This document shows positions 11,174 to 20,755 of a stretch of 64,000 bases of DNA, one piece after another. This DNA comes from Hyaloscypha bicolor E (Eukaryota; Ascomycota; Leotiomycetes; Helotiales; Hyaloscyphaceae). The DNA is taken from the NCBI RefSeq assembly GCF_002865645.1, contig NW_020194631.1:62001-126000 (forward strand), given 5' to 3'. Numbering within the stretch: position 1 is the stretch's first letter; the number at the start of each line of letters is the position of its first letter. The notes under the pieces were generated by a model, which did no database searches, had not been told where the DNA came from, and was given only the letters and a program-made list of their open reading frames with translations. The position numbers and the translations under genes are program-made.

Positions 11174-11583
11174 CTAATGTTGAACGTCAATACTCTCCTC
11201 ACTCTCTTCCTTCCTGCTCACCGGCAACCTCACCATATACCCCACCTTATAAACCCCATACCTCAAACCCTCCCCTTAACCCAAGTCTTCAAATCGACCT
11301 CAAACCTCTCGACAACTTTTCACCCCCTCTGTACATAAAACGGCGTCGCCACCGCCGTCCCTTGCAAACAACTCACCAGTCCCTCTTTGTCCGCCGTCTC
11401 ATGTGCAGCTTTAATCACACTTGTCCCCACGCCTCTCCCTTGGAACTCCGGCTTCATGAAAAGTGTCGCCAGATACAAAAACCTCCTCCCGGCAAACCAC
11501 TCCCGCTGCACGCTTATGTACATATTATTCAGAAAGCCCGATAGGATTGATGTATTCAAATTATTGGGTGTACCGCGAGTCAT
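11174..11583 (-). pseudogene. GNAT-family N-acetyltransferase remnant
   Basis: The minus-strand frame from 11583 encodes the core of a GNAT acetyltransferase: FLYLATLFMKPEFQGRGVGT is strand beta-4 plus the acetyl-CoA pyrophosphate loop (consensus Q/RxxGxG/A), then AAHETADKEGL and ATPFYVQRG. A TGA stop follows at 11320, exactly where relatives continue with a GF-type turn. The same frame goes on as KVVERFEVDLKTW, typical of the family's last strand. A one-base shift in a G run near 11275 then moves the closing segment (LRYGVYKVGYMVRLPVSR, ending near 11174) to another frame. The N-terminal half of the fold is not visible upstream. One nonsense codon, one frameshift and a missing start point to a pseudogene; sequencing error could explain the frameshift but not the missing N-terminus. 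Confidence 0.7.
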
Positions 11584-11909
11584 TTTGAGATTTTAGAGCA
11601 GAACTTGAGGTTTAGATGCAGAGAGAGCGAGAGACGGAGCGAGAGAGAGATATATAAAGACATGTAGCTGTCCCAGTCTCACGTTAGCCTCGTGTGGGGT
11701 AATACTATTAAATGCGGGGGCTCGTTGCCTGCGCCGCTGGGGAGCATGAGATAATCGCATTCGCAGAGACGATCTATCTCGCCCACTTAAATTAGATCTG
11801 ATAAGCATTTATCCACGCTATGTAACTAAATTCAAAAGTAGAAATTCAAAGTCCCCGACTCAAGCACTTTTGTAGTTATTAACTGAATGGCGCCATTACC
11901 AACAGATAC
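11584..11909. other. Intergenic, no gene seen
   Basis: Contains a short GA-rich stretch (about 11617-11655, repeated GAGAGAGCGAGAGACGG-like units). No gene is supported. The missing first half of the GNAT gene is not here. Confidence 0.5.
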
Positions 11910-12881
11910 TTACAACTTACTCCCCCTCGCCATAAACACACTCCTCTCCATCTTGGTCCCTTTCTCCTTATCCTCAAACACGACTCCCTTCCCAAGAACC
12001 ACATATTCAAAACCTCCACCTACACCTGCTCCCTCAAATACCTTCTTCACCTCTTCATCTGAGAACCCCATATGTGTGACCGTCTTCTTAGCCGGGTGGT
12101 CATGGCCATCATGACCATGGAAATGTGCGTGAGGCATAAAATCAACAATCATAAACACCCCTCCTTTCTTTAGCCTCTCGGCCAGTCTCTTCGCCGCTAG
12201 AGCCGGGTCGTCAAAATGATGGAATCCCAGTCCCACGACGGCGATATCGAAATCATAGAACTCGGGCCCAGACAGCGTTGTAGGGTTGGGGTTCGAGGCA
12301 TCAAGGAGATTCCCAAGCATGGCGTACATTTCAGAAGTTGGTATGCCTTGGTTTTGAACTGAAGCGTTGTACTCGTTCACCATTCCTTCTGAGATGTCAA
12401 TACCTACGCATTGCGTGACATATGGTGCAAGACCCTGCATTTTATCAGTCTTGAACGGAATGGAGGGCAAAAGTGTACGAACACGTGACACGAGGCCAGT
12501 TCCACAGGCATAGTCTAACAGTCTGACTGGTTTCTTGGAAGGAGAAAATTCATCTTCATCGTCGGAATTGTCCTCGACCCAATCTACGCCGATCCAGTCC
12601 TTTCGTTTCTGGATTTCGTTGATGATTTGTTGGATGGTTTTGGAGAATTTGGAGTTGTAGGTTGAGGCCGCCTCACTGGAGGAGAATTAGCATATATTCA
12701 GAATATTCTATAAAATACGAAGGAAGTAGTAAAGGTGTGGGTCTTGGCTGCATAGAATCTTTTATCTTATGATCGAACAGGCCGAAATGGGATGAAGCCA
12801 AGGTTCCCGCTACAAGAGCAGATAACGGAGAGATTTTACTCACTTCCAGTGCGAACGGTTTGTCTCTGTATTATCTGACAT
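11910..12881 (-). CDS. Class I SAM-dependent methyltransferase, C-terminal SKL
   Basis: Exons, in transcript order, are 12881-12844 and 12675-11910, with a 168-nt intron (donor GTGAGT, acceptor CCAG). The product is 267 residues. Motif I is LLDYACGTGLVSR, motif II holds CVGIDISEGMVNEYN, and later FDIAVVGLGFHHFDDPA and LKKGGVFMIVDFMPHAH fit a Rossmann-fold methyltransferase of the UbiE/type-11 kind. Small-molecule substrates are likely but unknown. A His-rich patch (HAHFHGHDGHDH) follows the last motif. The reading frame ends in SKL, the textbook peroxisomal targeting signal 1. The codons for that tail overlap a GTAAGT that could instead be a splice donor, so the true C-terminus needs transcript data. 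Confidence 0.85.
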
Positions 12882-13357
12882 GTCTGAGTTGTTGGAGTAG
12901 TGCGGCTTGATCGTTGAATTGAGGGAAGAGATGGAAGCTTTCGTCGTTTTTATGTGAGCCCTTTCTCGCTTACGGACACTTTTCGCGAACTTTCATGCAC
13001 GCCCCCTTTCAGAATCAACCAATAAGATAGCTAATAAGTAATAAAGTCTCCGACAAGTTGTTAAAGTTGCCGAAAGTGTTTCTCGTTATGGATCCTTTCG
13101 GTCTGGGCCATCTCATGTCAGGAGACACTCAGCCAGCAGAGACTCAAATCTTTAATCCAGCGGTCATTTAAAACTCGATCACCTGGCTCTGATTTGTCAT
13201 AGGTATGGAGTCTCATAATGTAGGCCAATAGGCGTCTATTCATACTATCAATTGCTCGTCTACGTCCCGTAAAGCACCACCGCAATTTCAATCAACCAAT
13301 CTTCCAATGCCGCGAGGGAACGCCCAAACCCATGCATGTATCTACAAGCAAACATGC
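12882..13357. other. Intergenic, no gene seen
   Basis: Promoter side of the methyltransferase and 3' side of UBP6. No open frame of note. Confidence 0.5.
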
Positions 13358-15169
13358 TCACTCCGCTAGGCCTTCCGCAGAGGGCAAGGGAATAGCCTTG
13401 TAAAGCAAGATCAATGCAGAATGAGACTCTCCGCCACCAGACAAGGTTGTGATCTTATCAGCGTCGACCTCGGAAACTTTGTCATCGTTGAACCACCACC
13501 ACTTACCATCCTCCTCACCACGCTTGCCAGTCTTTGGATTAAGTGGGCCAACCTTCTTGACATAAGCAGTGTAGTGACCACTGTCTGCACTGGCGCCTTG
13601 ATGCGTAACAACACCACGAAGCTCATAGAGACCAGATTTATTTGCTCCCTCATCCTTCTCAAGGTCGGGGTCGATCAAAGCGTGGAGCTCCTTCTTGGCT
13701 GCAAGGATTGAGGCAGCTCGCTCAGCCTCGACTTTGGCATCAGTCTTGTAGACAACATCCTCCATTGTGGTATCTCCATCAGCAGCCTTGGCTTCCTTCT
13801 TCTTGTCCTCGGCCTTCTTTTCGTCGGCTTTCTGAGACTCCGAAACAGAATCTACAATTCCCGCCGCTTCGTCGGCGACTTGCTTGTCGTGAATGCGTTT
13901 TTGTCGCTTTCTGGCTCTCTCGACATCCTCTTCATCCTTTCGGACCTCCCGAACCTTGTCTCGAACAGGGATCAACATCTTCTTAAGCTCGTCCGTGCAG
14001 AATTCGACGACGTCTAACTCATCCGGGAAAGTGACCTTGCGCATGATCTTTGCTTTCTTCTGAGCTTCGCGCTTCCAGAAAAATCGAACGAAGTGAACAG
14101 TCAAATACTTTGGCAGCCGCGAGATTTTGGACTTCTTGGTATAAATCGCATCTCGGTTGAGGACGGACGAATTCTTCTCAATCTTTTCTTCCAAACCGGC
14201 TAGAATACCGTCTCTCAAGTGATTTGTTGTAGCGCTAATGTGGCAATCGAGTTTCAAGAATACATCGTCACTCTTGACCGCCTCCTCGCCACCGTCTCTG
14301 GCAGCTTGTTCATCGCATTCGGTTATCGATGAGAATCCTCCGGCAAAGTATTTATCAACAAAAGATATTTCCTTTGCTTCAGTGCTGCCTTCATTTGGTT
14401 CCTTAAGCTTCAGCTTTTGGCGTAATTGTGATACAATTTGTGACCAAGCCTCCTCCGCGTCTTGCTGAGCATAACCATGACCAGACTTAGACTTTTGGGC
14501 GAATTGTGGGAAAGCGGTTCGAAGAGCGTTCAAGAAAACCAGTGGTGGGAATCCATCTTGAGTCTCGCCCATTTGCTTGTACAGATCCCTCAATGAAGCA
14601 GTCAAATCCGCCGAGGCTCCCAGACCACTAAGTCCAAACATACTCAAGTCTCCGAGAGAAGTTCCACTCGTGCCAGCAGCGGGCGGCGCCGGCGTGTATT
14701 TGGCCAACTCCTGCTGGAGTTCTGGCACGGCTCGTAATGTTTGTAGAGTCGAGTTGAGATAACAAGTATTTCCAAGGTTCTGAAGACCAGCCGGAATGGC
14801 ACCAACTTGCTTTGCAGCCTCAGCCTCAGTCATGTCTTCGACGAATTTGACAGCTTCCTTTGGTCTTTGAAGCTCACCACCACCTCCAGAAGGGGTACCC
14901 ATCATCATGAAAGTCTGTCCAGGCTTTGCGCCGAGCTTTGAGAGGTCGGTGTCATCCTTAAGTTGGCCACCCTTCACTAAGATCTTTTGTCGGTCCGGTT
15001 CGACACCGGTCAAGGAGTAGAGCTGGAATTTGAAGACTTCTCCGAGGGAGGTAGGGTCGAGTTCGACATCATATTTCTTGCCTTGATGTTTGACAATCAC
15101 TGCAAGAGTGGTTAGTAAAATTCCGGCCACCTGAGATCAATATAGTCACAAACCTGGGATGGTAGCCAT
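13358..15169 (-). CDS. UBP6: Ubiquitin carboxyl-terminal hydrolase 6 (USP14 orthologue)
   Basis: Exons, in transcript order, are 15169-15154 (16 nt, coding MATIP plus one base) and 15099-13358. Product is 585 residues. This is the proteasome-associated deubiquitinase that trims ubiquitin from substrates at the 19S particle. Residues 6-75 form the ubiquitin-like domain (VIVKHQGKKYDVELD), which binds the proteasome base. The peptidase C19 domain starts with GLQNLGNTCYLNS (catalytic Cys118) and ends with ADSGHYTAYVK (catalytic His514) followed by WWWFNDDKVSEVD. A Lys/Glu-rich insert (about residues 390-460) lies inside the domain, as in other filamentous fungi. It is divergently transcribed from ARPC4, with 313 bp between the two start codons. 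Confidence 0.95.
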
Positions 15170-15482
15170 GTTTGTGGCGGGGCGAAAGAGGTGGTGGGAG
15201 ATGAAGTTCAGTCCCCGAAGGTACAAGAGATCAAAAAGAGAGCTCTAGAGTGTCTGCGCTGTGTCTGCGCTTGGGTTCAATACAGGGCAACTTCCTGATG
15301 GGTTTTTTGAATGAAGAACTTCAAAGATGAACGGCAGAGGATTTATCAACAATGCAGGCAGCCGTAAACGGCTAGCGCGTGTACGTACGTAGTGTGGGCT
15401 GCTTCGCTCAACCCCACTACGACCCCGTAATACACGCACGACAGCAGCACTTTGGGGTTTTGAAGACTTGAGAGCCGGCACC
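15170..15482. promoter_or_regulatory. Shared intergenic promoter region, UBP6 / ARPC4
   Basis: The 313 bp between the divergent start codons of UBP6 (15169, minus) and ARPC4 (15483, plus) must serve both genes. It contains a short alternating GTAC-rich stretch (about 15380-15393). I could not assign specific factor sites. Confidence 0.5.
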
Positions 15483-16196
15483 ATGGTAAGATTATAATGA
15501 GTTGCAAGAAGCAGAGTAGAATATTGACTTTGGACTAGTCTCAGTCATTGCGACCTTACCTCCAATGCGTGCGCTCCTCCCTAACCTCCGCCCTCTGCCT
15601 TTCCAACTTCGCATCGCAAACTTCTGAACGACACAATGTCCCCGAAATCGAAGCGCAGACATCACCGGAAGTCCTACTGAATCCCTTAACTGTCGCCCGA
15701 AATGAGAATGAGCGAGTCCTCATTGAGCCGAGCATAAACAGTGTCCGGATCAGCATCAAGATCAAGCAGGCAGATGAAATCGAACACATTTTGGTGCACA
15801 AGTTCACGAGATTCCTTACGCAAAGAGCAGAAGCATTCTTTATTCTACGGAGGAAGCCGATCAAGGTTGGTAATGCAATGAAGGAGTACCGAGTTATACT
15901 GATTGAATAGGGATATGATATCTCGTTCTTGATTACGAATTACCATACCGAGGAGATGTTGAAGCATAAACTGGTGGATTTCATCATACAGTTCATGGAG
16001 GAGGTAGATAAAGAGATTTCAGAAATGAAGCTTTTCGTGGGTAGACTTCCAACCTTTTGTAGGGTTGTACTGACTCCATTGGCAGCTGAATGCACGAGCA
16101 AGATTCGTAGCAGAGTCCTTCTTGACACCTGTGAGTAGGCCTGGAATCTGTTCCACAAAGGGTGGGTTACTGATAATGTTCCTTTAGTTCGATTAA
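15483..16196 (+). CDS. ARPC4: Actin-related protein 2/3 complex subunit 4 (p20)
   Basis: Five exons: 15483-15485, 15539-15865, 15911-16036, 16086-16130 and 16188-16196. The introns are 53, 45, 49 and 57 nt, all with GT...AG ends. The product is 169 residues, matching the usual 168-169. ARPC4 is the core scaffold subunit of the Arp2/3 complex, which nucleates branched actin at endocytic patches. The sequence is almost the family consensus: [59 protein letters not shown] and [17 protein letters not shown] at the end. The first exon codes only for the start Met and the last only for Phe-Asp-stop. Simple open-frame reading therefore misses both ends. Confidence 0.95.
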
Positions 16197-16713
16197 GCAT
16201 AGCATTGCAAGAAAAGCGGATCCGGATAATATGCGTTGGTTGGCTGCTGGCTGTTCGGCCTCGAGTTGAGAACTGGCGTTCAGGTGGCATAAAAGAATTT
16301 TACATTGACGATAAAATTCGATGGCTTACGAGAACGCACTTCTCTTGAGGGTGGTCATGTAGGTCCACACAAGAATACTGTGAAATTGGTTCAAGACTTC
16401 AAGCATCAAGTGGTGTAGATCGACTCCAACCGGATGGGTCATTTCATGGCTATTCTTCATGCCCAATTGAACTTTCAATACTTGCTATAAAAGTGAAAGC
16501 TCAAGACATCTGCATGCCCCACAGGTTCGGCTATATTGCCCTCGAAATGTGTTTCAAAAGTTTGACCTTCTAGAGTGCTAAGCCGAAGCCAGAAGAAGCA
16601 TTGTAGCCAATGCAGCAATGTGCAGGGTACCAGTCCGATAAGCCCAAGCAATTAACCTCATTCCTGCGTCAAGGCTTCACCACTGTCTTATCTTCCTCAT
16701 TTTCAGTCCGGAT
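16197..16713. other. Intergenic, no gene seen
   Basis: Lies between the 3' ends of ARPC4 and the small unknown gene. No supported feature. Confidence 0.5.
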
Positions 16714-17166
16714 TCATAACTTCGCCACTGCATGAACCAAAACCCATCCCACTGCACCCGCTAAGAAAAACTTGGCTTGATGGTATTCTACCTCGACGCT
16801 ATTCCTCTCCTCACGAGTCAGAATTCCTCTCTGAAGTCGCATGAATGAATCTCCAAAAGCGTCCCGAACCCAAGTCAAATCTCGATAAAGGTCCCAGATA
16901 TCGGCGCTTTGTTGCATGGCATATAGAACCCTTCGGCAAAATTCCATACCAAGCTGACGTAACTCAGGTTCATCATAGATATCGAACGTCCAAGCTCTAA
17001 CTGCGTTTTCGATGAGGAAAGGAGTTTGGCGGTTGGGTTGCTGGCCAGGCAGCGGTTTCTGTTGTCTAAGATTAGCACAAGAAAAGTGAACTGAATGAGA
17101 GCTTTATACCATGTGTCCGATCAACTCAGCAAAGGTTTCTACCGCAACGACTCTGTTGTAGTCCAT
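16714..17166 (-). CDS. Hypothetical protein, two exons
   Basis: Exons, in transcript order, are 17166-17110 and 17058-16714, with a 51-nt intron (donor GTATAA, acceptor ACAACAG, branch-like CTAATC). Product is 133 residues: MDYNRVVAVETFAELIGHM, then a basic/Pro/Gln link, a helical middle (FLIENAVRAWTFDIYDEPEL, CRRVLYAMQQSADIWDLY) and a hydrophobic end (FFLAGAVGWVLVHAVAKL) that could be a membrane segment. No family recognised. The intron has the size and signals of its neighbours, and both exons have coding-like composition, which is the main support. The protein is weakly acidic in the middle and may be a small tail-anchored protein. Confidence 0.5.
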
Positions 17167-17760
17167 TGCTTTTCTTCAATATTTGTAGGAGCTTGAAAGA
17201 GCAATTGCTGACAATTCGTTTTGTAGAGGTGTAGTTTGGTTGTCAAATGTTGTCAGTTTGAAGGAAAGGTTAAAGAAGAGCCCAAGAAAGAGGCGCAAGA
17301 CTGGTCAATGATTCACTTTTGAGAGTGACATCGTCTCCCCGCGAATTTCTGCGGGTGGCCTATGTAAAGGTGAAGACAAAGTCATCGCCCTAACCCTCGT
17401 TCTCACCTTGCCGCATCTGCATCACTGCTGGCAGAAGCGAGTCTTCTGGAAGTTGTCTTGTACCTACAACCGGACTACCCAATCATGACATTCTGGAGAT
17501 GGCTTGCATACCGGTACACTGACATATTCCATTATTACGTTTTGAATCACCGCATCAATCCCATGGGTCATTATTGAGCTCCGCCAGCCGAAATCCCTCA
17601 TAATATCATAAACACAATTCATCCTAGTATGGCAAGCACTACCCCAGACATAGCCAGCCAAGGCACAGCTCGCAGTCACCCCTTTACACAAACCCATCTA
17701 GATGGGATCTGAAGTGGTTCCAAAATGATATGCCCCCGTGTTACTGTTTCGTGTTGGCTG
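17167..17760. other. Intergenic, no gene seen
   Basis: Promoter side of the small unknown gene. Short frames only, including one of 77 codons on the minus strand without family likeness. Confidence 0.4.
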
Positions 17761-18187
17761 AGTCTCAGAGAATTCTGATCGGTCAGAAGCTCTTGGGCTC
17801 GGTTTTGCTGCCCTTCGACGAGCAGCTATTTACGCTGGCGAGCGAGTTGTGTTTGGTGGGCCAATTGGTCGAAATAAAAGAATCCAGCATCCTCTCACAG
17901 ACAGCTGGATGAATTTAGAGGCTGCAACATTGATGGTCTACCAGGCTGCAAGATTGTATGATCAGGGATATTCAGGGGGAGACTACGCCAATGCTGCGAA
18001 GTATCTTGCCGCCGAGGCGGCTTTTAAAGCTTCCGAGAGAGCCATTATGACACATAGAGGCATAGGATACGCAAAAGAATACCATGTAGAGAGGTATTTG
18101 AGGGAGGTCTTCATCCCGAGGATTGCTCCAGTGAGTAAGGAGAATTACATTGGGGAGAGAGTCTTGGGTTTACCAAAATCGCACTAA
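17761..18187 (+). pseudogene. Acyl-CoA dehydrogenase, C-terminal remnant
   Basis: Only the last quarter of an acyl-CoA dehydrogenase is present. SQRILIG (about 17763-17783) is in one frame. A one-base change then shifts to SEALGLGFAALRRAAIYAGE, RVVFGGPIGRNKRIQHPL, DSWMNLEAATLMVYQAARLY, AAKYLAAEAAFKASERAIMT and HRGIGYAKEYHVERYLREVF, ending NYIGERVLGLPKSH at 18187. These are the C-terminal helical domain with the FAD/dimer-contact segments of the family. The N-terminal and middle domains, including the acyl-CoA site, are absent upstream. The loss of 250 or more residues plus the frameshift makes this a dead fragment. The rest reads smoothly, so it is not very old. Confidence 0.8.
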
Positions 18188-20755
18188 GACCCAGGACAGC
18201 GGAGCCCCCCAAGGTTCTTTGGGCCTTAAGAAAGGTGCTGGGGAACACTTGGGTCGAAATCTCAAAGACTCTGGATGCGGTCAAAAAGGATGAGGTAGAA
18301 GGGTAAAAATCAAAACCCAACTCTGTCTGGGGGGAATAGACTTTGGTGCCCGTACCGCGGCATACTCTTTCTTTCTTTTGCTTGACCAATCAGAGTCCTC
18401 CATGGATGGTTAGTTCGATATAATATCGGCAAACTCGACACAGGAGTTGACATCCAACCTGAGGGATGATAAGGTAAATTTTGGCTTGTTGTTTGTCACG
18501 TGACTATTCTTTCAAGATTGAACGTCCTTAGTCAAATCCTTCACAATGGAAGTATGAAAGTACCAAAAAAGCTTATGTCTGTCAACTGTTCTCTATGTTC
18601 TTCTTTCAGTGGATATAAAAGTAACCCCTTTTCCCTGCCCAGAATAGACTAGCTCACCAGCCACCCATTTACAAAGTCGCTTGGCTTCAAAACTTGAACA
18701 TCAGGAACATTCCTCTGCACCAGAATATACCTCCGTACAAAAAACAATTTCATTATCAAATTTTCACAGCCCCATCAAGACATGCCTTCGAAGTCCTCGC
18801 TAAAGTCTTCCCAGCTCCATACCACAACAAAAACGTTTCTCGAGCCACTGAATTCTAGCAGGCTCTGCCGAGGGTTTGTAGATATCTCATGGGGAGACAA
18901 AAGTGAAACAGTACATGCATGATATTCTACGGCACCTAGTGGTCTTTTCCCTACAATATGAACTAGTTATATGGTACTTGCAATGGTTCTTCGAGTGATT
19001 TGCATTGTTTTTGGTAATATCAGCGCTTCGCGAGCAATCTTGTTTTCATTACCAGTGTCTCGCAGCACTCCAAGACTTCAAGAAGCCGTCCTATGAAGGG
19101 CTCCGAACTTTGTAATGCCTTAGATCTCGGAGTGCAATAGGTAGAATGTCGCGGCCTACAGCCTACGCCCCCATGGCAACATTCCACACCATTTTATGCA
19201 ATTCGCGTCAATTGTAAGCAATTCCAAGGCTGGGGTTGTTGCTATCCCTTGATAAGCCAATATAGCTCTTAGCGTGAAAGTGGAACAAATCCGAAGGAGG
19301 AAATGTGGAGAAATGACCGTTGGCTTCTGGAAGGTAGAGAAAGTGGCCCTGATCTACCTCTATCAAGAACTCAAAAATCTTGCAGTTCACTTGAATCACT
19401 AAAGGACATCCGTCATCGTCGACTTTTGACACAGACTGTTAACAGTGTCTCCGCAGGCAGGTTCGGGGTCTCTAATCGCGACCTTGATAAGCAGAGAATT
19501 CGCACAATGTCTGTAAAATAATTTGGGAATCATGTATTTAATAAATTATGTATGAATTTCCGTACACTTGCAGCAATTTTCCTTTATTGAATTTTGCCAG
19601 CATAAACTGGCCCCTTTGTGGTCTCCCGCCCACTCTGCGGCATGCGCTGCTGGACACATTAAATTGCGAAAAGATTCGCGATACCTCCCAGAACAACATG
19701 TATTGGCCTTCAACCCATCCTTTCAGCACAACATATCATCATAGCTTTCAATAACCCAACCTCCCCCCCTCGTGCGCCACCTCCAAGTGATCGACTACTG
19801 TGAAATAAACGCTCGCTAAAGCCCCTGAATGGATTTGTCATCAGCCAACTTCACTCCTTGTGGGTACGACGCACTCACCAAAGAACAGGCAGGAACAAGC
19901 CCAGAAGAACAAACGACAGGAAGTGATAATCAACGTTGGGTTTTGAAGTTCGATTGGTCTAATTTTCCTGCTCTTTGGATTTAGAGGGAGTGGATAGGCG
20001 TAGTTCTGTGCTCAACAAGGCAATGGAAGGCGATGCTTTGCTGCATTGTACCCCAAACTTTCTTCGCCTTTATAAAATACTTGAAGAGCTGATGGAATGA
20101 AAATCCCTTTTGTCTGATTTCCTTTTGGACTTGTCCGGGGTCTGAAGAAGTGAGTTGGATATGGCAATCTTCGTGTTGAGACCTTGCGGCTGTGCTGCGT
20201 CTCCTTGGAATTTAGACGATCATAATGGCACATAAAGATCAATAAAAAGCTTCCTTACCAGAAGACCCTTCAATACCCCTTATAGCAATGAATGCCAGAT
20301 TCCCTATGGTCATGACTGGGCTACTGCCGAAATGCATGAATCTCCAGCCTGACGCCCCCCTCAGTGCACAATACTGTTTGCAACCATCTATAAAGGAACT
20401 CCCGACTTCGAAGTAGCATGATATACTCCCTTCTAGATCTCACTACTTTAAATCAAAGACTCCTTCATCTCATTCCTCTCCTTTTAGCCCGTCTTTTGCA
20501 CTTCCGCAGAAGTGTTCAAACGGCAGGAGGCGCCGTCACCTCTGCCCAGCCGCCTCCCAAGCCGCACCTCTTGAGCCGCACGATGTCAGCCATATCAAGA
20601 GGCAAAAAGGGTCAGCGCCGAGACACTAATGGACGGAGCTAGTAATAAAAAAAGGAGTAGATTGTAGATAACAATAATTTCCTAGAAACTTCGGTTGCAC
20701 TCGATCTCCATCCTCTTTTCAACCGCAAAACACCAACGCCAGGCATATAGGTAAA
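18188..20755. other. Long region without a supported gene
   Basis: About 2.6 kb. It holds many short frames. On the plus strand about 18640-18859 is a 70-codon frame without ATG (including WLQNLNIRNIPL and FEVLAKVFPAPYHN). On the minus strand 19208-19432 reads FLIEVDQGHFLYLP after a possible TTAACAG acceptor. Either could be gene relics, but I cannot link them to a family or to flanking exons. The last few hundred bases are the upstream region of the RRM gene. Confidence 0.4.

Noticed and set aside
13411..14762. Several open frames antisense to UBP6 and within other genes
   Set aside because: Shadows of the real coding frame, without own signals.
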